A stretch of 6,098 bases of DNA from Sedimentisphaerales bacterium. GTDB taxonomy: Bacteria > Planctomycetota > Phycisphaerae > Sedimentisphaerales > SM23-30. Location: assembly GCA_030640865.1 (NCBI GenBank), contig DAOWIP010000023.1, positions 1 through 6,098 on the forward strand, written 5' to 3'. Of the stretch, positions 1-5,401 are shown one piece after another (position 1 is the first letter of the stretch; each line of letters starts with the position of its first letter). The notes under the pieces are model-generated. The model did no database searches and was not told the origin of the DNA. It worked only from the letters and a program-made list of their open reading frames with translations. The position numbers were made by a program, and so were the translations under genes.

Positions 1-1
1 G

Positions 2-64
2 GTCACATTCACGCCCATCTACCGCGAAAAGTCCGACATGGACATCACCAAAGGCGCCGGATAA
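2..64 (+). CDS. C-terminal end of an unidentified protein (partial)
   Basis: An open frame enters from the left edge and ends at TAA 62-64, giving 20 residues that begin VTFTPIYREK and end in KGAG. The codons look like real coding sequence, with many C- or G-ending triplets such as atc, tac, cgc, gac and ggc. The base composition changes sharply to AT-rich just after the stop, which also supports a gene end here. The tail is hydrophilic with no membrane segment. It is too short to assign a family and I do not recognise it. A compound hairpin begins 11 bases after the stop, so transcription may end there. Confidence 0.6.
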   Translation, partial: VTFTPIYREKSDMDITKGAG

Positions 65-74
65 CCTGGACTGG

Positions 75-112
75 GTACTTTTTCTTAAAACAGACGCCAG
101 CGTCAAAAGTAC
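75..112 (+). terminator. compound hairpin after the upstream gene, possible transcription end
   Basis: GTACTTTT at 75-82 pairs perfectly with AAAAGTAC at 105-112. Inside it, GACG at 93-96 pairs with CGTC at 101-104 around a CCAG loop. The structure starts 11 bases after the stop codon at 62-64, where a terminator would be expected. No clear run of T follows (the next bases are TTTGCCCTC), so a factor-independent terminator is not secure. A processing or 3'-protecting stem is an alternative. Confidence 0.3.
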
Positions 113-584
113 TTTGCCCTCTTGATTTTGGAGCGTGGGGGCTGTTTTTGCACCGTTTTTCGGACTTTTGGCGGTTGCATCAAAACAGGGGTTTAGCTAA
201 ATGGCGATTAGGCATATTTTTTTGAAAATATCAATTAAAACCGTATTTTTCGATAAGATAATAAGTTCTTGATACTAATATGGTTACGAGATTAGTAAAG
301 AAATTTCCAAAGCCAAATTTCTTTACTGACGTTGCATGCTTTTTTTGGAGAGACCAGCTATCAGGCATATACCTACCTATTTTGCCTGACCGTTACAAAT
401 CAACTTTCCTCAAAGGGTTAATGACTTCGCATATCCGGCCCTGTAGCCTCGAAGACGAAATAATATCGCGATTAAGCAGAAAAATATCTCTTCCGACGAT
501 TTTTCATGCCTGCTGGAGAAGAAATTACTTGACCTTTCCGGCTATCTGCTTTACAATGAATATGTTGGAGGAAGAAAACGATAT

Positions 585-610
585 GTAATACGATAATAAC
601 CTTGTATTAC
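585..610. repeat. 7-bp inverted repeat
   Basis: GTAATAC at 585-591 is the exact reverse complement of GTATTAC at 604-610, with a 12-base spacer. It is AT-rich, so it would form only a weak RNA stem. It could be a protein-binding site upstream of the coiled-coil gene, or chance. Confidence 0.3.
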
Positions 611-637
611 CTGAATGGCTGTTTTTCACCCCCCAGA

Positions 638-692
638 TGGATGATTCAAGGCGTAATTAAGTAGTAACCTTTGTTTTTTGCACAATCATCCA
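638..692. repeat. 9-bp inverted repeat in the leader of the coiled-coil gene
   Basis: TGGATGATT at 638-646 is the exact reverse complement of AATCATCCA at 684-692, with 37 bases between the arms. The right arm ends 37 bases before the TTG start at 730. If transcription starts upstream of 638, the RNA could fold a 9-bp stem in the 5' leader. Alternatively the two half-sites could bind a regulator. No family of regulatory RNA is recognised. Confidence 0.4.
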
Positions 693-715
693 CTTACCAG
701 TACGTTTAATCATTA

Positions 716-722
716 TAAGGAG
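716..722 (+). promoter_or_regulatory. ribosome binding site that fixes the TTG start at 730
   Basis: TAAGGAG at 716-722 is a strong Shine-Dalgarno with a 7-base spacer to TTG at 730-732. The next in-frame ATG (codon 42) would delete the membrane anchor and has no comparable site, so the TTG start is preferred. Confidence 0.8.
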
Positions 723-729
723 CAAGGAC

Positions 730-1596
730 TTGAGTACTCTAACGAAAGTATTCGCGGTGTTAGTGTCATTCCTGGCGATTTTTGTCTGCGGCGTCGTGGT
801 AACCTTTATTACGAATACCCATGATTGGAAAACCGGGTATGACGAACGGGAAATGATCGCTAACGCTGCCCAGATTCAGGCCCTGGCCGCCGAAATGGAC
901 AGGACAAAATCCATGCAGCGTAACCAGTTGTACCTGCAGAGGATACAGGACGGCATTGCCGCCGTACAACAAATCAACAGTGAATTGTCACGGCAGTTGG
1001 CAACCGAGAAACAAGCCGCCACCGACAAGTCCAGCCAGGCTGAAACGGCTGTCCAGACCGTCAAAGCCCTGCGGGAGACAATTCAGAATATGTACGACGC
1101 TCAACTCGAACTGCAGAAAGCACTCGATGAAGACCGTGCCAGGATGATCGCGTCCCAGACGCAGATGATCGATCTGGCCCGGCAACTCAACAGTCTGCGA
1201 GTCGAAAACGACCAGGTGAAAACAAAGTGGAAACGTGAGATCGAAAAGAATTACCAACTGGAAGAAGAAAACGCGGTACTACAGCAAAGAGTCGAAAAAG
1301 TTACCGTTAGCTCAACGGAATTTCGACCGGATGGCCGCGTCTCACTGACTACACCAGTAAGAGTCGGAGTACCCATTCGTGGTGAAATCACAGAGGTACG
1401 CGGCGAAAAAGTGGCTATCTCGGTGGGCAGCTCCTCCGGAGTTCGTAATAATATGACGTTTTTGGTTACCAGAGCCGATAAATTTCTGGGCAATATGAAA
1501 ATCATCCATGTCGATCCGAGCGCTTCAGTGGGAGAACTGGACAACCAACAAGGCGCCATTGTAAAAGGCGATAAAGTAACAACCGGATTTGACTGA
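730..1596 (+). CDS. membrane-anchored coiled-coil protein with C-terminal beta domain
   Basis: This is a 288-residue protein starting at TTG 730 behind a strong Shine-Dalgarno. Residues 1-6 are short and polar, and residues 7-28 (VFAVLVSFLAIFVC onward) form one hydrophobic segment, best read as an uncleaved membrane anchor with the rest outside the cytoplasm. From about 40 to 190 the chain is almost entirely helix-forming and rich in Q, E, K, A and L, as in a long coiled coil. It has few glycines or prolines there. Residues about 214-285 change to a beta-rich pattern (GEITEVRGEKVAISVGSSSG, then GAIVKGDKV). This resembles the small beta-barrel module at the C-terminus of FlgT-like or MreC-like envelope proteins; the resemblance is from memory and not a firm family call. 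By architecture it is a structural or scaffolding envelope protein. A small membrane protein gene follows 71 bases downstream and is probably co-transcribed. No catalytic motif is visible. Confidence 0.9.
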   Translation: MSTLTKVFAVLVSFLAIFVCGVVVTFITNTHDWKTGYDEREMIANAAQIQALAAEMDRTKSMQRNQLYLQRIQDGIAAVQQINSELSRQLATEKQAATDKSSQAETAVQTVKALRETIQNMYDAQLELQKALDEDRARMIASQTQMIDLARQLNSLRVENDQVKTKWKREIEKNYQLEEENAVLQQRVEKVTVSSTEFRPDGRVSLTTPVRVGVPIRGEITEVRGEKVAISVGSSSGVRNNMTFLVTRADKFLGNMKIIHVDPSASVGELDNQQGAIVKGDKVTTGFD

Positions 1597-1655
1597 TTCC
1601 ATGTTGACGACAGCTAAAACCACTGGGTATGGTATTTTTACCCGGAACAAGTTAT

Positions 1656-1664
1656 AAAGGTGAG
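1656..1664 (+). promoter_or_regulatory. ribosome binding site that fixes the start at 1668
   Basis: AAAGGTGAG at 1656-1664 matches the 3' part of the extended Shine-Dalgarno consensus and lies 3 bases before ATG 1668-1670. The in-frame ATG at 1629 has no such site upstream, so the shorter product is chosen. Confidence 0.7.
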
Positions 1665-1667
1665 AAG

Positions 1668-1832
1668 ATGCCGCCGGAAACCAAAAAAACAAAGAAATCA
1701 AAGGTCAAAAGCGATAACGACGTCTATACCGCGATGCTGGGGTTGACCGTGCTGGTGCTGGGCGCAACAACGGTAGTGGTGTGCCTGCGGAGCCTGGAGT
1801 TGTTCGATTCCATCTTCGCGCTGACTTATTAA
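1668..1832 (+). CDS. 54-residue single-pass membrane protein with conserved tail
   Basis: The product starts at ATG 1668, which has a Shine-Dalgarno; an in-frame ATG at 1629 would add 13 residues but lacks one. Residues 1-16 are strongly basic (MPPETKKTKKSKVK), residues about 20-39 are hydrophobic (YTAMLGLTVLVLGATTVVV), and the last 15 form a short tail, CLRSLELFDSIFALTY in part. The positive-inside rule suggests a cytoplasmic N-terminus and a short outer C-terminus. I do not recognise the family. It follows the coiled-coil gene by 71 bases with no strong terminator between, so the two are probably one operon and may act together in the envelope. The last 18 codons recur at 5132-5186 with mostly silent differences, which shows that the tail was maintained as protein sequence. 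Confidence 0.8.
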   Translation: MPPETKKTKKSKVKSDNDVYTAMLGLTVLVLGATTVVVCLRSLELFDSIFALTY

Positions 1833-1833
1833 C
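1778..1833 (+). repeat. direct repeat copy 1 (3' end of the small membrane protein gene)
   Basis: This 56-base stretch matches 5132-5187 at 51 of 56 positions in the same orientation and without gaps. It covers the final 18 codons of the small membrane protein gene, including the stop, plus a flanking base at each end. Similarity stops abruptly just after the stop codon. The two copies bracket the minus-strand M14 gene. Confidence 0.9.
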
Positions 1834-1842
1834 CGGACTTTT

Positions 1843-1860
1843 GCTAAACGGCAATTAGGC
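1843..1860 (+). repeat. 18-base imperfect repeat of 196-213
   Basis: GCTAAACGGCAATTAGGC here matches 196-213 at 16 of 18 positions, both differences being transitions. Both copies lie downstream of the word CGGACTTTT: directly in this copy, and 27 bases later in the other. Each copy is in a spacer that follows a plus-strand gene. It could be a shared regulatory or processing element, but a match this short is near chance level. Confidence 0.3.
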
Positions 1861-1868
1861 GCACCTAA
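1855..1868 (+). terminator. weak hairpin after the small membrane protein gene
   Basis: TTAGG at 1855-1859 pairs with CCTAA at 1864-1868 around a CGCA loop, 22 bases after the stop at 1832. GCAA at 1851-1854 may extend the stem with TTGC at 1877-1880 across a bulge. There is only a short T run (CATTTTGC) downstream, so this is a candidate plus-strand terminator at low confidence. Confidence 0.3.
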
Positions 1869-1895
1869 GTGTCATTTTGCAAAACTCTTGTTATT

Positions 1896-1910
1896 ATACG
1901 CACCGCGTAT
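1896..1910 (-). terminator. hairpin past the end of the M14 gene, possible terminator
   Basis: ATACGC at 1896-1901 and GCGTAT at 1905-1910 form a perfect 6-bp stem with a 3-base loop. It lies 46 bases past the M14 stop (1957-1959) in the convergent spacer. On the minus strand the following bases are AATAACAAGAG, without a T run, so termination is only suggested by position. Confidence 0.3.
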
Positions 1911-1956
1911 TGGAATTCCCGCGAGCGAAACCGTAACATTTTGTCGTAAGGTGGGA

Positions 1957-4881
1957 TTAAGGCTGTTGCTGAAGGTATTGTCGTATGGCGTGGGCTATAT
2001 CATGGCCAAATGCGCGAGCAGACTCGGCAGTTACAACAGTTCCGTCAGCGGTGGCGTATGGGAACTCAAGAGTAATCGGCACAAGCACTCCCGGCAACGT
2101 GCTGCTCCAACCACGATTCATTGCGGGCGATGGAGCTGAATATATGTTGTTCGCGACATAATAGGGCAATGGTCCGTTCCGCCCCAGCTCAAGAATATTG
2201 CAGAAATCCATGCAGTTCTGTCGGAATGGATCTGTATCGTCAACATAAAAATAGATGTGCGCATCGTTTTTAGAAGGGCTGTGCATATCTAATGTAAGGC
2301 GCAGCTTGCCGTTCGACCAGGTTGGAACAAATTCCCTTATCGCAGCTACCGATGGGTAAATACTTTCGCCGACGTAATCGCGGTTATGGTCATGAGGCAA
2401 GCGGCCCTTGCCCTGATCCCCATCCTCGACGCCGTCCTTGTCCATAAATGGAATCGCTAACACCTCAACATTCTGGCGGAACCATTGGCCGTCATTAGTG
2501 TCAGCGAGAATCTCTTCGAGTATTCCCTCAAGAACGTAGCTGGCCGTTGTTTCACAACTGTGGTGACGGCAGGTCAACTGGACACGATATGTCGGTTCGC
2601 CGTCCAGCTTACCGAGGAAAAGACGCCTAACTGAGCGGCCCTTACGTGTCAGGCAGTGCTCCTCAATAAACAAGTTCGGATCACCGGCGTGCCGATCGAG
2701 AAACTGCACCAGGTCCGATTCCTGATATGGTATAGTAAAGCAGAACTGTACCTCTTCGTCGCCCTGGGCAAAGGTATAATTGAAATACGGCCCTCCAGTT
2801 GCTCCCATCCAAGACCATGTCTCACCCAAATCAGTGCTTACCGCCGGGCCGCGCAGACCAATGGGGTTGCCATTGGTGAATTGGAAGGCCAGAGTACGTC
2901 CCTCCGCGCCCCAGACGCGGAAGTTCCAGTAGAACCACCAATACCCCGTGTCGCGGATGTCCTGCTGAACATAAATAGTGTCGCCGATTACCTGATCGAC
3001 CAGAATATTTCCGCCAGGGTAATTTATGTCGATTCCGGCTTTGCCATCGCAATTCGGGTTATCAGCGTCATTACAAGTCAGCCAGCTCTCGACAAAGTCC
3101 GCAAAATCCTCAATATCCACATAACCGTCATAAGTCAGATCGATGGAGTCGCTGCTGGTGAACCATTCGGCCGACAAAAAGGCGAAGTCCTCAATGTCTA
3201 TGTAGCAATCCCAGTTAAAGTCCCCACGTATCCTAAAGTCGCATTTCCGGTTTGTCGCGAAGCTCCAGACACTGCCTTTCCACGGGCTGTTGTCGTTGGC
3301 GTCATTGACCTCATCAATCCGCCAGTAATAAGTCCTGCCTAATTCAAGACCGCTCGGACTATACCAGACATCATAAAGGTTTCGCGAGCCTTTGTATTCA
3401 CTCGAAGAGTCATTGGCATCGCCGACAGCGATTTGGTCAGTGCCGAAGTACACATCGTGCGTAACCGCATCAACTCCCGGTGTCCATCTGAGAATCACAT
3501 CTTTATCTTTATCAACGTTTTTGGCATTATCTGGTGGGCTGGGGTTTCCTGCGTAGTTAGAGAGGAATACGGCGAAGAACTGCACCTCACTCAGGCCTAC
3601 CGCCCCGTCAGTCGTGGCACCGTGATTACTGTTGACCTTAAAGGCCACCCAATTTGCCGTAATCCCGGCTAAGTGGACCTCGTCGGGCATGCTGTAGGCC
3701 GCGTTAGTTCCGTAATCACTCCGCCCCGACGCCTTTGTGAACGTCTGGCTGCCCGCTGTGCCGATGAGTGTCCAATTACACGGATCATCAACCGGATTAC
3801 CAGGATCACTGATTGCGTTCGAGAAGTAAATGTCGGCCTGGTTGACACCGCGATCTACATATCCGGCCCAGTTAAAGTTCCAGACCTTCATGTGGTCCAA
3901 TTCGTAACTGTTCCCCAAATCGACCCTGAACCATTCGTTCACAATAGCCTTATCAGTGTTCCACATCTTCCCATTAGCCATGTCCGAGTCGTGCGCGTCG
4001 CCGTTCAGGCCGGCGCCGTTGACGGCATATTGGGGCAAGCGTGTGCCGTCACCATACGTTGTTACGCTCGATGCGATGGCCGTGAGGTTGCCAGGGTTAA
4101 TCATATCCACCTGAAAAGGCTCGGCGACAGCATTATAGATCGCGTCAATCTCGGCCTGCGACAGAGCATAATCATAGATGCGGAGATCATCGAGCAGGCC
4201 GTCATCCACACTCGGATTACCATAGTATCTTGATGTGTCCAAATCGCATCGGGCGCCAAGATAAATGCTGGTGGCTGGATTAAACGCTCCTTTAAGGCCG
4301 ACATTGGCAGTCGCCAACTCGCCGTCAATGTAAATTGAGGTGCCGTCAACTGATGAAAGTGTGATGGCATACATATGCCAAATGCCGTCCGCCAGAGTTG
4401 CTGAAGGTGTCGTGCCATACCAACTGGAACCGTCATCAAGTACCAGCTTCGTTCTTAGTTTTCCGGCAATATCAGTTTGACTATGATTGGATTCTATAAA
4501 ATATACATTAAGACTGTTGTTCAAGCTAATATTGCCGTGGCTGAACAGATACTGACAACTGGCCCCGGTAATATCATCTATCCTGAACCAGAAACAGAGA
4601 CTAAACTCATCGGAAGCATTGGTGTATTCGAAGTCCGTGGTGGTTATGTAGTCGTCAACCTCGTCAAAACTGAGCGCCCCGTCGAATTTACCCCCACTCG
4701 GCCGCCAGACCGGACCATTGTGCAATGTGGCGTTGTTACCGCCGGTACTGTTGTAGGCGGTGGAGCCGGAGGTCTCATCCAATTTCCAGTGGCCCACCAA
4801 ACCCGCACTGACATCCGCATAGGCGACAGCCGATAATATAACCATCACCAAAACAATACATTTCCTCATTTTACTTTCCAT
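1957..4881 (-). CDS. secreted modular M14-type zinc carboxypeptidase (LamG, discoidin-like, Fn3-like, dockerin-like, M14)
   Basis: This is a 974-residue exported protein. Residues 1-22 are a signal peptide (basic start, core CIVLVMVILSAVA, likely cleavage after AYA). Residues about 27-250 are a LamG/concanavalin-like domain opening GLVGHWKLDETSG, and 258-436 are a discoidin-like carbohydrate-binding domain (EWFRVDLG, GLSEVQFF). Residues 443-543 are Fn3-like, and 552-602 are two dockerin-like calcium loops (D554/N556/D558/D562/D565 and D581/T583/D585/D589/D592). Residues 617-720 look like the beta domain preceding some M14 peptidases. Residues about 722-970 hold the M14 signature: H774-x-x-E777 and H867 as zinc ligands, N833-R834 for substrate binding, and E939 in LEFPY as catalytic base. 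All key residues are present, so an active enzyme removing C-terminal residues from peptides outside the cell is likely. The substrate is unknown, though the binding modules suggest a glycan-rich or glycoprotein target. The first ATG has the better ribosome site. The gene has its own spacer and converges on the small membrane protein gene. Confidence 0.92.
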   Translation of the reverse strand: MESKMRKCIVLVMVILSAVAYADVSAGLVGHWKLDETSGSTAYNSTGGNNATLHNGPVWRPSGGKFDGALSFDEVDDYITTTDFEYTNASDEFSLCFWFRIDDITGASCQYLFSHGNISLNNSLNVYFIESNHSQTDIAGKLRTKLVLDDGSSWYGTTPSATLADGIWHMYAITLSSVDGTSIYIDGELATANVGLKGAFNPATSIYLGARCDLDTSRYYGNPSVDDGLLDDLRIYDYALSQAEIDAIYNAVAEPFQVDMINPGNLTAIASSVTTYGDGTRLPQYAVNGAGLNGDAHDSDMANGKMWNTDKAIVNEWFRVDLGNSYELDHMKVWNFNWAGYVDRGVNQADIYFSNAISDPGNPVDDPCNWTLIGTAGSQTFTKASGRSDYGTNAAYSMPDEVHLAGITANWVAFKVNSNHGATTDGAVGLSEVQFFAVFLSNYAGNPSPPDNAKNVDKDKDVILRWTPGVDAVTHDVYFGTDQIAVGDANDSSSEYKGSRNLYDVWYSPSGLELGRTYYWRIDEVNDANDNSPWKGSVWSFATNRKCDFRIRGDFNWDCYIDIEDFAFLSAEWFTSSDSIDLTYDGYVDIEDFADFVESWLTCNDADNPNCDGKAGIDINYPGGNILVDQVIGDTIYVQQDIRDTGYWWFYWNFRVWGAEGRTLAFQFTNGNPIGLRGPAVSTDLGETWSWMGATGGPYFNYTFAQGDEEVQFCFTIPYQESDLVQFLDRHAGDPNLFIEEHCLTRKGRSVRRLFLGKLDGEPTYRVQLTCRHHSCETTASYVLEGILEEILADTNDGQWFRQNVEVLAIPFMDKDGVEDGDQGKGRLPHDHNRDYVGESIYPSVAAIREFVPTWSNGKLRLTLDMHSPSKNDAHIYFYVDDTDPFRQNCMDFCNILELGRNGPLPYYVANNIYSAPSPAMNRGWSSTLPGVLVPITLEFPYATADGTVVTAESARAFGHDIAHAIRQYLQQQP

Positions 4882-4887
4882 CTTTTG

Positions 4888-4894
4888 CCTTCTT
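4888..4894 (-). promoter_or_regulatory. ribosome binding site of the M14 gene
   Basis: On the minus strand AAGAAGG (4894 to 4888) lies 6 bases before ATG at 4881-4879. A second in-frame ATG at codon 5 lacks a similarly placed site, so translation from the first ATG is preferred. The signal peptide works with either start. Confidence 0.65.
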
Positions 4895-5131
4895 ATAACA
4901 ATCTGTTGTCAGGAACAGAACTCCTTGCTTTTCATTTGTTCACTTAATCGCACGCGTGAAAACCCTATAATTGTTTGCAACACAAACAGTTACAATCTCA
5001 TCTGTCGTTGCAGGTGTTGCTGTAGTATTAAAGAATAACTTACAATCGGCGCTGACATTCTACCAGATTTCTGTGATCAAGTCAAGATCGCAGAGACTGC
5101 ATCCGGTTGATTCAAATGAAACAGTGGCAAC

Positions 5132-5187
5132 GGTGTGCCTGCGGAGCCTGGAGTTATTCGATTCCATCTTCACACTAACGTATTAAC
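5132..5187 (+). pseudogene. orphan 3' fragment of the small membrane protein gene (direct repeat copy 2)
   Basis: These 56 bases match 1778-1833 at 51 positions and encode VCLRSLELFDSIFTLTY followed by TAA, against ...SIFALTY in the intact gene. The differences are ttg/tta, gcg/aca, ctg/cta and act/acg: four of five changed bases are at third positions, and one residue changes (Ala to Thr). The basic N-terminus and the membrane segment are missing upstream, where only a few scattered matches remain (for example the reading TVATV before the match). It is therefore a remnant, not a complete gene. The silent pattern implies that the copy diverged while still coding for protein, before it was truncated or carried here. 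Confidence 0.8.
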
Positions 5188-5221
5188 AGCGATAACGCGC
5201 GGGTCAAAGCCTCACCCTACG

Positions 5222-5246
5222 ATTTTTTGAGCTATGCTCAAAAAAT
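5222..5246. repeat. 25-base near-perfect palindrome
   Basis: ATTTTTTGAGC at 5222-5232 and GCTCAAAAAAT at 5236-5246 are exact reverse complements around a TAT centre. The T run is on the 5' side and the A run on the 3' side on both strands. This is the reverse of a normal bidirectional intrinsic terminator, so the T run would be inside the stem and not after it. A protein-binding site, a cruciform-forming element or a recombination site are alternatives. It begins 35 bases after the orphan gene fragment. Confidence 0.75.
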
Positions 5247-5249
5247 AGA

Positions 5250-5366
5250 GCAGGTGAGTAGTAGATAGCTGAACAGTTGAAGGATAAGCTTACGCTAATA
5301 ATTGAGATTAAAACTTCAAAATACCCATTCACCTGCGGTCTCCTGTTCAACTGATCCACTGTTCAA
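5250..5366. repeat. interleaved inverted repeats
   Basis: GCAGGTGA at 5250-5257 is the reverse complement of TCACCTGC at 5329-5336. CAGTTGAA at 5274-5281 is the reverse complement of TTCAACTG at 5346-5353. The order is A, B, A', B', so the two stems would cross as in a pseudoknot. CTGTTCAA also occurs twice as a direct repeat (5343-5350 and 5359-5366), and TGAACAG at 5270-5276 is its near complement. The function is unknown. Confidence 0.4.
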
Positions 5367-5401
5367 AATAAGTAAAACACCCCTACCGGCTATTTGTATT
5401 T

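Larger units (their letters stand above)
65..729. other. 665-base intergenic spacer, AT-rich, with hairpins and a leader
   Basis: No convincing gene lies in this spacer. A 102-codon plus-strand frame at 280-588 is open but has no Shine-Dalgarno and an unusual composition, so I do not call it. The stretch from about 205 to 290 is very AT-rich and contains promoter-like pieces: TTGAAA at 222-227 is followed 16 bases later by TATTTT at 244-249. These are too weak to call a promoter. Inverted repeats occur at 75-112, 585-610 and 638-692. The last lies in what is probably the promoter or leader region of the coiled-coil gene at 730. An 18-base word at 196-213 recurs with two differences at 1843-1860. 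Confidence 0.55.
4882..5401. other. 520-base spacer with repeat copy 2 and inverted repeats
   Basis: This spacer separates two minus-strand genes. It should contain the promoter of the M14 gene, but I see no convincing -35/-10 pair on that strand. A perfect TATAAT occurs on the plus strand at 4966-4971 without a good -35 partner. The only coding-derived sequence is the orphan gene fragment at 5132-5187. After it come a 25-base near-palindrome (5222-5246) and a set of interleaved inverted repeats (5250-5366). A plus-strand frame reading into the orphan fragment from about 4971 does not resemble the small membrane protein upstream of the match and is not called. Confidence 0.6.

Noticed and set aside
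280..588. 102-codon plus-strand open frame in the upstream spacer
   Set aside because: It has no Shine-Dalgarno before its ATG. Its composition is rich in Cys, Trp, His and Phe without a recognisable fold pattern, and its codon use is AT-ended unlike the neighbouring genes. A chance open frame in AT-rich DNA is more likely, though a small orphan gene is not excluded.
567..588. GGAGGA followed 10 bases later by ATG-TAA, a possible minimal start-stop regulatory unit
   Set aside because: The spacing is long and the next gene starts more than 140 bases downstream. A purine-rich run before a chance ATG explains it.
1914..1921. GGAATTCC palindrome in the convergent spacer
   Set aside because: An 8-base palindrome is expected by chance in a window of this size and nothing nearby gives it meaning.
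2656..3342. 228-codon plus-strand frame antisense to the M14 gene
   Set aside because: It is the antisense shadow of a gene with clear domains and catalytic residues; its translation has no recognisable motif and no ribosome site.
3673..4233. 186-codon plus-strand frame antisense to the M14 gene
   Set aside because: It overlaps the discoidin-like and LamG-coding stretch on the opposite strand and shows a repetitive V/I/R-rich shadow composition.
4971..5186. 71-codon plus-strand frame ending in the orphan tail, as a complete paralogue
   Set aside because: Its N-terminal part does not resemble the small membrane protein: there is no lysine-rich start, and no membrane segment directly before the tail. 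It starts at TTG without a Shine-Dalgarno. Only the last 18 codons are homologous.
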